64,000 nt of DNA, from positions 790,501-854,500 of the forward strand of contig WAEK01000015.1 in the NCBI GenBank assembly GCA_011634665.1, written 5' to 3'. Positions 39,832 to 52,526 of the stretch are shown here, in pieces. Source of the DNA: Mortierella sp. BCC40632 (lineage: Eukaryota > Mortierellomycota > Mortierellomycetes > Mortierellales > Mortierellaceae). Both the position numbers and the translations under genes were made by a program. Under the pieces are notes generated by a model. The model was given only the letters and a program-made list of their open reading frames with translations, ran no database searches and was not told the DNA's origin. Within the stretch, counting starts at the first letter, position 1, and every line of letters begins with the position of its first letter.

Positions 39832-41637
39832 TCAAGTAACGAGCACAGTCCGACCTCCATACCAGTCCTCTGCTCGCCAACTTGCCGTTCGGAAATACGT
39901 CGAGTACTCCACTCCCACCAACAACTGAGCTCTCGCTAACAAGGCTCCATCAATCAGAGCTGGTCCATACCGACCAAACCGTTCAGTCGTCCCCAGTTGT
40001 CGATGATCCACTCGGATCCAATTCTGAGCATCTGCCTTGGCTAACTCCTCGGGTGCCTTTTCGTTCGTCAAGGCCAAGACCGGGAGTGATCGAGTGGTCT
40101 CTTGAGAAAGAGGGGTATTCAGGATCTGTCGCTTTCGGAGACCTTGTTGAGCAGTCGCTGGGGAGGAAGGAGAGGAAGAGGGAGAGGAAGAGGAGGGGGT
40201 TTGCACGTTCTGTAGCAAGGAAATGACATGCTCTGTCGAAGGATAGCACCGGTTCCATCCATTGGGATCTGCAGGCGAAGCGATCCCATGACAATACTGT
40301 TCAAAGTCTCCTCGACGAAGATGGACACCCACAAAGGCACTCTCCTGCACTGTCCACCCCTTTTGTTGGTGCTGATCCTTGGATCCAAGGTTTCTCTGGT
40401 GTTCAGGAATCAATCTTTCTAAAATCTCGTCCACAAAGGATTCGACCTTGTCCGTGTACCGGAAGTACTGTCCAAACTCGTTCCAAGCGCGTTTCTTGCC
40501 TCCTGGCAACAACCGGTAGACATGTCCGATACAAAGGATCTCTTGTTGAGCAAACTCGGTTTGTTGGTATCGTTCGATCGCCTTGTCCATTCTCCAACGT
40601 GACCAGATCGAATTGTCGTTCCCAGGATCGATAAAGGGAGTTGGGTGCAAGCTTGGATCGATTCTGTACCGTTGCATGAACAATCGTCCAGTCAGGTCCA
40701 TTCGACGGTCCATTCCATACCCGGCTTCGCTATAGCATTTCTCAACGGTTGGAAAACGAACGGATCGGAATTTGGGTCGGGCAGTCGATTTTGAGGTGGT
40801 GCTGACCGAGGGAGCCGAAGCGGCAGAGGAAGTCTCTTGTCCCGAGGACTCGACACTTACCCATCGTTTCCCGAGACGCCGCCTGTCAACGATGGTTTCT
40901 TGTTGAGCTTGTCCTCGTACACGAGGTGATCCAGACTTTGTACGGATCTGTCTCTTTTTCCTTTGACGGTGCTTTTGCTCCAACTCTTTGACCTCGTCCA
41001 CAACAGAGGCTCGTTCGACAATACCACGACTTGCCAGGAAATCATCCAACTCTACCACGCGAAGGCCTGTCTCTGCCGAGTACCGGTCTAGATCAAAGAA
41101 CTGAGACCACTTTGTTGGGGGGAGTTCTTTCCCGTCAGGTCCTGTGCCGACATGGACATTGGGGACAATGTTGGGCAAGAGAAGCGTGCGGTTGAGGGCT
41201 CGAGCCAACATGGACCCATGCCAGACAGAGATTAGCTGGTTGGTGATGCCAGCATATGGAATGTACATTAAGAACCGTTCCTCGCCCTCCTGGATCAGTT
41301 TTGCTCCTGCGGACGGTGGCTGGTTCTTTGGCTTTTGATGAGTGAATCCATGGGTTTTTGAGTTGGAGGAGGCTTTTTGGGATGAAGAGGAGGGAAGGGT
41401 GCCTGGGGCGACCTTGCGAACGATCCTGGAGCGACGAGGGGAAGGAAGGGAGGACGAACGTTGAGAATCGAGGGATGGTGGCGAGTGGCGTTGGGTCTTG
41501 CAAGAGCCTGTGGATGCTTGAGAAGAAGAGTGGGAGGAGGAGGGAGAGGGTAGAGGAGAGGAGGAGAGGAGGAGAGATGTGAAGAGGAGGAAGAAGAGTG
41601 CCACGAGCACTGTTGTGAACTTTACAGGTCTTAGCAT
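39832..41637 (-). CDS. GDP-fucose protein O-fucosyltransferase-like type II membrane protein
   Basis: A single uninterrupted exon of 601 residues, unusual among these intron-rich genes. Residues about 6-28 form a signal anchor (TTVLVALFFLLFTSLLL), followed by a Ser/Pro-rich stem to about residue 115. The catalytic region begins with FLMYIPYAGITNQLI and continues through ARALNRTLLLPNIVP, the N-terminal GDP-fucose fold of family PF10250. VHLRRGDF carries the H.RR.D motif that contacts the nucleotide sugar, and VGVEYSTYFRTASWR near the C-terminus matches the last conserved block. The protein is probably Golgi- or ER-resident and transfers fucose to protein or glycan acceptors; the acceptor is unknown. 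A proline- and serine-rich insertion lies near 40160-40200. The start at 41637 directly precedes the anchor. Confidence 0.85.
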   Translation of the reverse strand: MLRPVKFTTVLVALFFLLFTSLLLSSSPLPSPSSSHSSSQASTGSCKTQRHSPPSLDSQRSSSLPSPRRSRIVRKVAPGTLPSSSSQKASSNSKTHGFTHQKPKNQPPSAGAKLIQEGEERFLMYIPYAGITNQLISVWHGSMLARALNRTLLLPNIVPNVHVGTGPDGKELPPTKWSQFFDLDRYSAETGLRVVELDDFLASRGIVERASVVDEVKELEQKHRQRKKRQIRTKSGSPRVRGQAQQETIVDRRRLGKRWVSVESSGQETSSAASAPSVSTTSKSTARPKFRSVRFPTVEKCYSEAGYGMDRRMDLTGRLFMQRYRIDPSLHPTPFIDPGNDNSIWSRWRMDKAIERYQQTEFAQQEILCIGHVYRLLPGGKKRAWNEFGQYFRYTDKVESFVDEILERLIPEHQRNLGSKDQHQQKGWTVQESAFVGVHLRRGDFEQYCHGIASPADPNGWNRCYPSTEHVISLLQNVQTPSSSSPSSSPSSPATAQQGLRKRQILNTPLSQETTRSLPVLALTNEKAPEELAKADAQNWIRVDHRQLGTTERFGRYGPALIDGALLARAQLLVGVEYSTYFRTASWRAEDWYGGRTVLVT

Positions 41638-42020
41638 TATATGCGAGTGAGAGAGAGAGTGTGTGTGTGAGTGTGTGTGTGTGGGATAAGAAAGAAAGAA
41701 AGAAAGAAAGAAAAAAAAAAAGGACAGATATGCGGGCGAAGGTGGGTCCGAGGAAAATCCAGGAACGAGACGAAAACGAGAAAGAAGAAGAGATAGAGAA
41801 AGAAGGAAGGAAGGAAAGAAGAAAATAATGGGGTGTGTGAGAGAGAGAGTGAGAGAGTGACAAGGTTGCGAGTTGGAAGAATTCTCAGGGACAAGAAGGG
41901 ATACTATCAGAAGAATCTTTGATAGGTTAATGATGCATGCGCAGTGGAAGAATTGATTGACCGCAGATCAGAGACTACAGGATAGAGGGGCGTAAAGGGA
42001 AATAGAATCTACAGGAGAGA

Positions 42021-42063
<43 letters not shown>

Positions 42064-43210
42064 TTTCTAAGGCGTATCTGGAGTAGGGTAAAAAAGAAAA
42101 AAGAAAAAGAGAGAAAAGAGATCGAGACAAGAATGTACAATGGAGCGGAAAGGGGGTAAATGATTGGGAATGATTAGAAATGAAATGACTGGAGCATGCA
42201 ATGAGAAAGGAGGAGGAATGCACAAAGGCCCAAGGAGTAGACCAAAGAATAGGGCAAGGGAGGAGAGTAGAGCGAGGAAGAAGAAAGGAGAAAGAAGAAG
42301 AAAAGAAAGAGAAGCCAGAAAAAAAACAAAAAACAAAAAACAAGCAAAGCAAACGCAAATGACATCGCTTATCGAGTGCAACTTGCCCTGATGGCTGTTC
42401 CGCTAAGTTTTGAAACAGCGATCTGAGCAGAGGTCGCCTGGCTGGACCTGAACCCTCTCTTTCTCTTCTCTCTCTCTCTCTCTCTTCTCTTCTCTCTCTT
42501 CCCCTCCTCTCCCTCCTCTCTTTCTGCGTCCTTCGTCATCCGTTAAAAGATCGTCGCTGGTTGCACAAAGCGCTCTTTCGCCCATTCTCGCAAGGGGCTT
42601 ACTCATTGGCGTGGCCAGGAAAACTCTTGGAAAAACTCGAGAGGAAAGATAGATAGAAACGTATGTAGATAATGTACCGTCCCTTGTAGAAAGGCAGACG
42701 GTTGAGCTGGCTTTCTGCCCGACTCAGGAACCGACCGGACTGTTATCCATTCCCTCTCCCTTCCCCACTCTGACTGGCTAGATTAGGAGGAGAAGGAGGA
42801 GGAAAAAAAAAAAAAACATGACATCGCCCCGCTTCTCGCTTACAGGCTACTTTTTGTCCGCCCTTTGTTGTACATCCTGGTCTGGTGCCGACCCTTGCGG
42901 AATCCAACTTCCGCCCCTCCGCCAAGGTCACCGTTTACAAAAGGTGAACCCTCCTCCTCTTTTCCATCTCGTTCACTCGCAGTCAGAGATATGGATCCAT
43001 TAAGACTGGTTCTGGTAACACACATGGAATGAACAAGTGGAACTGCAGCCGCAGGGTTCCTCTCTCTCTTTTTTGGGTGGGTGGGGTGTGCATGTGCGTA
43101 TGTGGTCTCATTCATCTCTCCACAATCAGATCCGTGGCAATTAACTGAAGTAAGCCCCTTTAGAGATAACCCTATTCGTTCTCCTGGTCCTACATTCGTA
43201 TGGTTCCATG

Positions 43211-43259
<49 letters not shown>

Positions 43260-43630
43260 CACTCACTCACTCACTCTCCCCTTCACCCGCAATCTTCCAT
43301 TCCTATCCAACAAAGACCCGGAGTAATCATTCATCATCTGCGAAGCTTTGGTGTCTCGTCCAAACGCGGTTAGGCAATACTTTACCCGGAAGAAAAGAAG
43401 AAGGGTCAAAGTGAAGAGCGGGAGAACGAGTGTATGCAAGATGGCGCGATTTACACAAGCAATGACCTGTTTTGACTATAATCTTACCATACTTTGATAC
43501 AACAGCAGATACCCAGTCCGCGTACATTCTCTACTGCCTATCATACCACTTGCTGTCCAGGAGAACAGGATCGTGCGCTGTCAGACTAGAGAGTCGTGCA
43601 GATTGATTCTCTACACTGCTTTTTCTCACT

Positions 43631-43682
<52 letters not shown>

Positions 43683-43828
43683 GCACTATCTTTTCTCATG
43701 GCTAAGCTAAAGTGAGAGGGGTGGTGGTGGGCGAGCAGCCGAGCAGCTAACGGTCTTTGGAAGACAAAAGAGGATAATGACGATAGAGTACACAAATCTA
43801 CTGCCATATCTCCATCTCTCTTTGTCCC

Positions 43829-43866
<38 letters not shown>

Positions 43867-44962
43867 AGGTAGTTTGATAGGGGAGAAGAAAGGAGAAGAA
43901 GCCCACGGAAACAGTTTAACCGAGGGTACGATGAAAGAGCAAGTCGATGCCTAGCACTCATGCTCACGCGATTCTTTTCCTCTTTCTCTTCTCTATCCCG
44001 GTGTATTTACAAACGTGCAGGGGGAGAAGCAACGTGTTCTCTTCTTGCCTCCCCCTCCCCCATCCCCTCTTGCCCCGCTCACTATCGCTCTCAAACCTCT
44101 CCTTCCCTTCTCTCTCATTCCAATGCAAGTACTGTCGATCTCCCTCCCATATCTGGGCGAAGCAGATAGTCTCCCTATTATTGTTTTTTTTTTTTTTTTT
44201 TTTTTTTTTGTTATTGTTTCCAGATGCTCATGATATCCGGTAGACCAATCATCCTCTTCTCTCCCTCTTCCCCCCCTGCAGCAGTTGCAGTTACAGCGAC
44301 AGCAAACAATGCTGTGCAAGCAGGTATGAAAAAAAAAAAAAAAAAAGGAACGTTGTGCTGAATGTATTGCGAACCCTTTTACCTCAATTGATCTGATTCC
44401 CGTTATACTAGTCAGTTTCCTTTTTTATTGTTTATTTTTATGTAAAATATCTCAAAAAAAAAAATGGATCTACATTCCCTTCAGACAAATCGTGGTCTTT
44501 GGAAGTGAGTGTAGACACAACCTTTATTCTGGTTCTCTTTTTTATTAAGAGGTGGAGACTAACAAAAAACCACCCTCCCCCAGCCACATTGATGGATGTT
44601 GGTGAGGACATGAGAGGATAAAAAAACGAAACGAAAGGATTTGTCCGTTTGACATTCATGGTCCCTTTTTGACGAGTTCAAACAAAAGGAAACGAAAAAT
44701 AAATCGGGTGCATAAAAGGGACTTTTAAGGTAGTGTAAAAAAAAAAAAGAAAGTGGGGGACCAGAAGTGAGGAGCTAAAGGAAACAGAGGATAGTGACGA
44801 CGACGACGACAGCGCATAAAAGTTGAACCGTCGATAGTAGGTTATTTCAAGAATCCATTTTTTTTTGTTTTTTGTTTTTTGTTTTTCTGTTCCTGCTTCT
44901 GCTTAATGGAATGTTCCGACTCCATGAAAAAAGAAAAGGGAAGGGGGGGAAAAAATGACTGT
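41638..44962. other. 3.3-kb repeat-rich spacer
   Basis: The part next to 41637 is the fucosyltransferase promoter, rich in GT/GA repeats and GAAA units. CT tracts lie at 43209-43257 and 43637-43679, and a poly-T run at 44184-44209. A chain of small coding-like exons on the plus strand (42846-43149) is listed separately. The remainder, including 43400-44900, has short open frames on both strands that I cannot assign. Confidence 0.45.
42846..43149 (+). CDS. Possible exon chain of an unrecognised gene
   Basis: Three segments, 42846-42943, 42983-43014 and 43130-43149, are flanked by good acceptors (CTTACAG, CACTCGCAG, CACAATCAG) and donors (GTGAAC, GTAACA, GTAAGC) and agree in phase. Joined they read FVVHPGLVPTLAESNF, RPSAKVTVYKSQRYGS and IKTGSDPWQLTE. 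Codons end mostly in C, as in the confident genes. Neither the 5' start nor a unique continuation after 43149 could be fixed; 43316-43368 is a candidate with a weak donor. No family is recognised. The opposite strand is also partly open, so chance remains possible. Confidence 0.27.
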
Positions 44963-45153
44963 TTAATAATGGTAGTAATCCTTGCTGAAGCTGGGATCCT
45001 GGATGAAAGCTGCAAGCACCTTGCTTCCGGTTTGCAAAAGTGGGTGACCGGCAACACTATTTTAGAAGAGGAAGGTAGAGGGGGGAGAGTCATCGGGTTT
45101 GGAATTAATGCCAAGCAAGTGCCAAGATCATCTCTCTTACTCGGGGGGGAAAA

Positions 45154-45191
<38 letters not shown>

Positions 45192-45424
45192 TGGATATAG
45201 TGTAGACTTACATTTGCAAGAAGCGCTCAAGACCCTCACGACGCTGCTCAATGACCTCGTCCGTGAAGCGGTTTGTAAAGACCTTTCCGGGGAGCTGAGG
45301 AATGTTGACTCTGGAAGATTCTCTCTCGAGCACATCCCGGAACCACTCAAAGTCGGAGTAGCGACGACGGACGGAAGAATGCTTCAGCTTGAAGGCAGGG
45401 ATATTGGTCTTGAGAAAGAAGAAA

Positions 45425-45462
<38 letters not shown>

Positions 45463-45731
45463 CGCCACCACAGAGTCATCATCAATCGTGATCATCACCA
45501 TGTCAGTACGTGAATACAGCAGAGAGGTTTCAGGAACAGAGAAGAAATAGAGAGAGAGAGAGTCGAAACACAGATTAGATACGGGGTACAAGCCATGAGT
45601 CCACTTCTTTCGCTTGTTTGTTCGAGACTGGTTCTCTCTTCCTCTTTCGCTCACTCCAGGTAGCACATAGGGTTGGGGGAGGGGGAAGAGTAGGGGGTGT
45701 GGGGAGGAGGTGTTGGTGGGGTTGTGTATGT

Positions 45732-45774
<43 letters not shown>

Positions 45775-47115
45775 TGGCAACAGAACAGACATCCTACAAG
45801 GCCCAAAAACACACACACATCTCCCTTTCTTTCCTGTATGCAACACACAGTGCATCTCCGCTAGGCCTAGGAGGAAGAGAGGAGGAGGCGTGGTGGTCAT
45901 GTGGCAAAGAGGAAGGAAGGGTCGACAGGAGGGGTGTGTGTGCGTGTGTGTGTGTGTGAAATAGGCAAACAGATAACTTACTCGGCAGACAATCTCATAA
46001 TCAGTAAACATCTTGCGGGCAACACCTGCAGTGAAGGGAATAGGAGACGGCGCAGGCAGCAGGGCATCATCGTGGTCAAGGGAGAAGAAGAGAGAGAGAG
46101 AAAAAAAAAAAAGATTCAAGGAGAGAGCGGGCCATGTCAGAACACACAACGACACGAAGCGTAAACATACACAGGACCGGGGATGATGACACGATGCACA
46201 CGCCCCTACAAAAGGCCAGAGAGCAAATAGCACGAGCACGAGGTTTTCTGGGCCCAAAAAGCACTCGGTCGACCAAGAGAAGAAGAAGAAAAAAGAAAGC
46301 TTGACCTCCTGTGTCCTTGTTTTCTTTCTCTCTTTCCTTCTCTTTCACACTCTACTTCCTCTGTTTATCTCTCTCCAGAAGGGCGTCCTTGTCTCTTTGT
46401 CTACTCTTGGAACAGCAGCTCATCGACTCTTCTTATGCCGGATACCTTCCTGCAGGACGAAAGGCTATAACAATACACCTCGGCATATTCCTTTTTTTTT
46501 TTTTTTTTCCCTTCTTTTTCCTGACCGGAAACAAGAGCCAAAGCCATAGATTGATAAATAGATACAGACGGTCCTTACCGTGGTTCTGAGGATTCTTGAC
46601 CTCGATTTCCAAAAAGTTCTCAGGGATGCCATACATCTCTTCCAGATTCTGGGGTTTGGATTGCCTATCATTGGACATGGAGAAAAAAAAAAAAAAAAAA
46701 AAAAAAAAGGACAATGTGTGAACATGGGTGGTCATGAGGATAGTATCAACAAACAAACAATACAAAAAGAGGTGTTTTGTCCCGTCTCCGTGTCAAAAAG
46801 CGTAAATGTCGGAAGCACTGCGGATGGACAAGGAACTGAAAGGAAACGAGAATGGGGGTTGAGAGAAAGGCGAAAAGATAAGAGAAGCTGCGTCGGATGC
46901 AGGAAAAGGCTGATGGCGATCAGCTGTAGACTAGAGAATGTCGTAGGAAGAGATGGATAGAAAGAGAGAGAGAGAAAGGTAGCATTGCCTAGGAAGCCTA
47001 GGAGATAGAAAGATAGAGAGATTGAGATAGAGATAGTGACCAGGGAGTGGAGAGGAGTGACTTACAGACGAGAGTGCTCGTCAAAAGCGCGGTGTTGTAC
47101 GGGGCTGGAACTCAT
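44963..47115 (-). CDS. SNX3: Sorting nexin Snx3/Grd19 (PX domain)
   Basis: Five exons in transcript order: 47115-47066, 46664-46579, 46025-45982, 45408-45212 and 45056-44963, giving 156 residues, close to yeast Grd19 (162). After a short N-terminus ([17 protein letters not shown]) comes the PX core: [62 protein letters not shown] and [10 protein letters not shown], ending [19 protein letters not shown]. The RRYSDF and RR.GLERFL blocks hold the Arg residues that bind phosphatidylinositol 3-phosphate. The protein is a retromer-associated adaptor retrieving cargo from endosomes to the Golgi. All phases agree. Introns carry very long sense poly-T (seen as poly-A on the plus strand at 45154-45189 and 45427-45457). 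It is divergent from TRM1. Confidence 0.95.
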
Positions 47116-47414
47116 GGTTGGTGCCTGTGAACGAAGAAGGGTAGATTGGAGAAAGGGAAGAGTAAAAAGGAAAAAAAAAGAAAAAGAAAAAAAGAAAAGG
47201 AAGGAGAGAAATGAGAGCGAGGGTAGAGTGCGTGAACAGGCAAGGACAAAGGAAGAGGTCTGCCGATGAGGAAAGAGAGAGAGAGAGAGAAGGAGGAAAA
47301 GGTCAGGGTAGGGTAAGGGTGGATGGATGCAAGAAAGAGAGAGAAAGAGAAGGAAGAGAAATGGATGGAAGGAAAGGAAAAGAGAGAACGCTCTCCCATA
47401 CCCCACTCTGTCTG

Positions 47415-47466
<52 letters not shown>

Positions 47467-47625
47467 CCGCATAAAGCCCACCACACACGCCCAAACTCAC
47501 ACAACACTCACACACTCTCCATCGGACAGCGTGAAAGAGAGACAGACATTGACCTGCAGCCAAAGCAAGATTTAGCCAAGCCACTGGAGCCTCTACTACC
47601 CTGCCTTGCCTTTACCTTGTTTTTA

Positions 47626-47663
<38 letters not shown>

Positions 47664-47723
47664 ACAACAAAGACGACCAACGTTAGACCGCCCACCCCTT
47701 CATCCAGGCCCACGCTGACATTG
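47116..47723. promoter_or_regulatory. Divergent promoter region SNX3 / TRM1
   Basis: About 600 bp lie between the SNX3 start codon (minus) and the first TRM1 start (plus). The region is GA-rich on the left, has a CT repeat at 47419-47463 and a poly-T run at 47629-47662, and must contain both promoters. No specific element is recognised. Confidence 0.45.
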
Positions 47724-49789
47724 ATGATGATCTCTCGCTTGTACATCCTTGCCACCTTCACTCCCAGATCCTTGCCATCACCCCTTGCTGCCGCAGCTCG
47801 CATCCGTTTCTCTGCCTCGCTCATTCCAGCAGCGCCTCTTCGTGCTCAGCCTCCCTCGTCTCTCTTTCCTCCACAAACACTCGGCCGTCTACTGACCACC
47901 ATGGCTGATCCTAGTGCAACCACACCCACCGCCCCTGAGGGGTTCAAGGTGGTCACAGAGGGAAAGGCCACCATTCTTTTCCCTGACACAAACGAGGTCT
48001 TTTACAACCCTATCCAAGAGTTCAACCGCGACATTTCGATCGCTGCGATCCGTACTTGGGATGAGGTCTTTCAGGAAGAACGTTGTGAGAGAGTTGCTCA
48101 GAAAAAGGCCAGGAAGGAGGCTGCTGCCGCCAAAAGAGCTCAACAGGGTCTGGAACCATTGCCCGAGAAGGAATATGCAGGAGCTTCTGCAGACGATTCT
48201 TCGCTCACACCTCGCGGTATCACCATCTTGGAGGCACTTTCGGCTTCAGGATTGAGATCAATTCGATATGCAAAGGAGATCCCTAATGTGAAGCATATTC
48301 TTACCAACGATCTCGAGGCGGACGCTGTTGCTTCCATCAAACGGAATGCTGACTTTAACGGAATCGATCCCGATCTGCTGGAGCCCCATCAGGGCGATGC
48401 CATGTAAGGACACGCGATCTCCTACCTCGACGTAACAGGATATGGTAGACTGCATAGTCTCTAACGATATTGTGCTCATCCTGGATACTCTTAGTGATGT
48501 TCTCTACAAGCACCGGGATCCCATGAAGCGATATGATGTAATTGATCTGGATCCCTATGGCACTGCCTCACCTTTTATTGATGGTGCTGTGCAGGCCGTC
48601 ACTGATGGAGGTATGTCATTCGAGGCAATGACTTGGGCAGTTGAATTCGGACATGGCCATGAGTGGGTGAAATGATGGTTTTTTCTGACGAGATTTTCTT
48701 CAATCTCTCTGATCGCTCTAGGATTGCTTTGTGTGACATGCACCGATCTGGCAGTTTTGGCAGGAAGCAACTACACGGAGACATGGTATCGTGGGACTGA
48801 ATCATTTGCTTTTATTCTCCACAAAATGAATTTACATCAACAGGATACTGACAAAAAGGAATGTACTGGCGGATCTTTTGATTTTATTTTTTTTATGGAC
48901 TTTAGCTTTGCAAAGTATGGTGGTCATCCAGTCAAGGCCGACTTTTGCCATGAAGTGGCTCTTCGTTTGGTGTTGAACACACTTTCGGCCTCTGCAGCCC
49001 GGTACAAGAGGCATATCGTACCATTGGTGTCTTTGAGCATCGATTACTATCTCCGTGTTTTTGTCCGCGTGTACTCTTCTGCGGCAGAAGTCAAGATGTT
49101 GGCCAGGTAGGAGATCTATGAGTGCTTTTTTTTTTTTTTTTTTCTTTCTCTCTCTCTTCTTGTAAACACGTTCGTGCGACTCTAGAGGGTCTGCTATCTT
49201 TCTTTCATAGTATCTGAATAGTATCTGATCTACCGGAGTGTGTGTATATTTATTTATTTTCCATTATTTCAATTCTATTTTAGCAAAACTTCTTTGGCAT
49301 ATGTTTGCTCTGGATGCAATTCAACCTATACCCAGTCCCTGGGCAAGATCACAGAGTCAAACAAAGGAAACAAAAAGTTTGGCGTTAACACTGGACCACC
49401 TGTCAATGAGAGATGCGAATTTTGTGGTAGTCGGTTCCATGTACGTTGGTACCCCCTTTATTCTTTTGGCATTGCACACGATAAGTAACGATCCAGTGTG
49501 GAAACAATGATTGACGCTTTTTTTTTTTTTTTTTTTTTTTTTTTTGTACAAATTATAGGTTGCAGGTCCAATGTGGGGCAAGGAACTTCACTCGGTTCCA
49601 TTCATTGAGCGTATGCTGAAGCATGTCAAAGAGTCCAAGGACTTGTACAAGACACAGCCTCGAATCCTGGGAATGCTCTCTGTGTGCAAGGAAGAGATCG
49701 AGTCACCTTTCTATTATACTGCTAATGGTCTCTCTGGAACTGTTCACTGCACCAGCGCCCCTCTTCTCAAGCTCACGTATGTTCCTACT

Positions 49790-49825
<36 letters not shown>

Positions 49826-50688
49826 GGTATGTGTGGTTTATGCAGAAGAATGGACATGGTACAGTTTAGCCCGAAATGAAAAAAAAAAAAAATGCGAAAT
49901 TGGTGTCTTGAACAATAGATCGGCTCTTCTCCACCAAGGATACAAGGTTTCCAGTTCCCATGCCTGTCAAGGATCGATTAAAACCGATGCTCCTCCCTCA
50001 GCCATGTGGGACGTTATGAGATCATGGGTAAGAAACTCTTCTTTCTCACCTTTCTCTTCTTCTCTTTCTTTCTCTTTTCTCCCCCAACAAAACATTTCAG
50101 TGCATGGACAATATGACATTCCGATGCAAACATACTGAACCGGGACATTTTTTTTTCTCTCTCTCACTCTTTCTCTCTGTCTTGGCGTATTCCCCCTTTC
50201 GCCTCTCCTAGGTTAAACTGAATCCTGTCAAGAACGTCAAGCCCGAGTCACCAGCAGGCAAGATTCTTGCTGTAGAGCCAAAGGTGATTGCCAATTTTGA
50301 GATGCACCCTGATGCTGTATCCGAGTCGAGGAAGGGTCATCTAGTTCGGTACCAGGTGAACCCAACCAAGTACTGGGGACCACAGGCTAGAGCAGGTGGT
50401 GCCAACAAGCGTAAAGCGTAAGTCGAAAGCCCAATTACTGTATATTTGTATTTTATATTTTTTTTTTTTTTTTTTTTTCATTTTCTATCTCTTGTTATTT
50501 GGGCGCAAAGGAGCCCAATGCCTCTAATCGGTTTACTAAAACTAATGAAAAATATGATTTGTTTTTTTTTTTTTTTTGGTTCTTGTAGGGAAGAAAATGA
50601 AAAGACACTTCAGTCGGACAAGAGTCAAAAGCTGGAGACGGATGAACCGTCGGCTATTCCTACTACTGAAGCCACGTCGAAAGAATAA
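47724..50688 (+). CDS. TRM1: tRNA (guanine26-N2)-dimethyltransferase Trm1
   Basis: Nine exons: 47724-48403, 48495-48610, 48722-48785, 48906-49106, 49284-49440, 49559-49776, 49919-50027, 50212-50417 and 50589-50688. All phases agree, giving 616 residues from the first ATG. The SAM fold begins at EALSASGLRSIRYAKE and TNDLEADAV; the catalytic DPYG motif sits in DVIDLDPYGTASPF, followed by CVTCTDLAVLAG and LSIDYYLRVFVRV. Two CxxC pairs (CSGC and CEFC) form the zinc site. The C-terminus has the WGPQARAGGANKRK block and an acidic tail. The enzyme makes N2,N2-dimethylguanosine at tRNA position 26. In-frame ATGs at 47724/47727 and 47901 bracket an Arg/Ser/Ala-rich presequence, as in yeast TRM1, suggesting mitochondrial and nuclear/cytosolic forms. 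An apparent in-frame block at 48442-48490 is intronic. Confidence 0.96.
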
Positions 50689-50925
50689 AGAGCATTTTTT
50701 TTTCTTTGTTGGACCCTGGCGAGTGAATTAGAGGCTTATGGAAAGAGAGAAAGAGAGAAAGAGAGAAAGAGAGAAAGAGGACCTTGATCTGATGGAAACC
50801 ACGGACACGTACAGTACGTGGGTCAAAGTAAGGTACCCCTGGGCCAAGAGCAGGTTATCTGGGTTCAAGTGGATCGGACAACAAGAGTATATGGGAGTGA
50901 GGATGAGATGAGATGCGATCCAAGA

Positions 50926-50962
<37 letters not shown>

Positions 50963-50969
50963 TCAGAAA

Positions 50970-51005
<36 letters not shown>

Positions 51006-51648
51006 TAAAGAGGCGGCGGTTGAAAACAAAGCTGGTGGAGAGTGGTGGTGGTGGAGTACTTGCGAGGTATACAACTGCTCCACAGGGATTCCAGAAAGAG
51101 AGAGAAAGTAAAGAGAACAGAGCCGAAATCGATAGTTTTGGGGTGTTTCTCCATGTGGCGGAGATGCTCCAATGCACTCCTGTGGGGGAAAGAGAAAGAG
51201 AGAGAGAGAGAGAGGACTAAGCTGGGCTAGGCTGGACCCACAGGCCAAAGAGAACGCCACAGACCGTGCAGAGAGAGAAGAGAGAGAGAGAGAGAGGAGT
51301 GCAGACCAAGAAGAAGGACACTTTTCGACCGCTTTTCTTCTTTCTCTTTCTCTATTCCAATCCTCTCATCCTCCCGCCCTTTTTTTTTTCTTTCTTTTCT
51401 TTCTCGATCCTCTCTTTCACTCTCATTCTCCATCGCCTAGCTCTGATCTCTCTTACTATCTCTTCTCCTCCACTCTCTTCACCACCTCTGGCCCCATTCA
51501 TTGCAGGCGACCAACCCACCGACTCTCCTCTCGATCCAACCGACCTCCACTCCTCCCCGTCTCCACGGGCTTTCTTCTTCTTCTCCGAGGATCGTGCAAC
51601 CACTTCTCTCAGCAGCATTTATTATTTCATTCACCTTCTATTCCACAA
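50689..51648. other. Spacer between TRM1 and the hydrolase gene
   Basis: The spacer contains GA microsatellites (50930-50960, 50976-51002) and a CT-rich leader before 51649. It likely holds the TRM1 3' region and the hydrolase promoter. No gene is seen. Confidence 0.5.
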
Positions 51649-52483
51649 ATGTCAACCACATACTCGCGTAGGCAGCGGCTATGGCTCGCCTTTCTCGCCT
51701 CATTCTTCCTCCCCGTCTGGATTACCCTTACCGGTAGGGACCATCTCCATCCTCACCAGCACCAAATTCATTCTCGAGATCGCGCTTTTTCTTTTTTTTT
51801 TATGGATAAATGAAAAAAAAAATATATATATTCTCGACTCGTTCTCTCGTGTACTCATCGCTTCAATCTCATTGGACTGAATCTAGGCATGGTCTATGCC
51901 ATCGCATGGCTGATATACCTCCGCTATGGCAAGTATATTCTCTCAACTTTTTTTTTTCTTCTTTTCTTTCCAACCCCCCTCCTCCCCTTTCTTCTATACC
52001 CAGGCGTTCTCTTTCACTTTCACTTTCACTTTCCTCTCTTTCTCTCTCTCACTATCTATCTCACGTTGACTGGTCAAGTGAGCAGTAGAGAGAGAGAGAG
52101 AGAGAGAAGAGAACGAGAGCTCCGAGCAATACACCTTGTTTTTATTACCCGCTCTTTTCTCCTTCACCTCTTCTCTCTTCCCCACGTTTTACCTTCCACC
52201 TTTCTTTCTCATTTTGGGAGTATAAGAAAGAAAAAAGAAAAAATGGCCTACAACGCAAACCCTGCCATAGGACATTGGGTACAGGAAAGGAGGAAGAAAG
52301 AGAAGACTAAGAGGAGTAGGAGGAAGGGTAATCGCCTACCCCGACACACTCCCGAGCGACTCAGTTGGACTAAAAGGCAACATAGACAAACAAAGCAGGC
52401 CAAGCAAGCCGTAGACCGACAGTCAGACAGATCTACTGGGAATGGGCGAATCGCAGACATGTGTCTGCGGTTGGACCTTCTGG

Positions 52484-52526
<43 letters not shown>

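Noticed and set aside
48442..48494. In-frame Met at 48442 as the start of TRM1 exon 2
   Set aside because: Using the acceptor at 48438 gives a 35-nt intron and a stop codon. The acceptor at 48494 restores GDAIDVLYKHRD, which matches the family.
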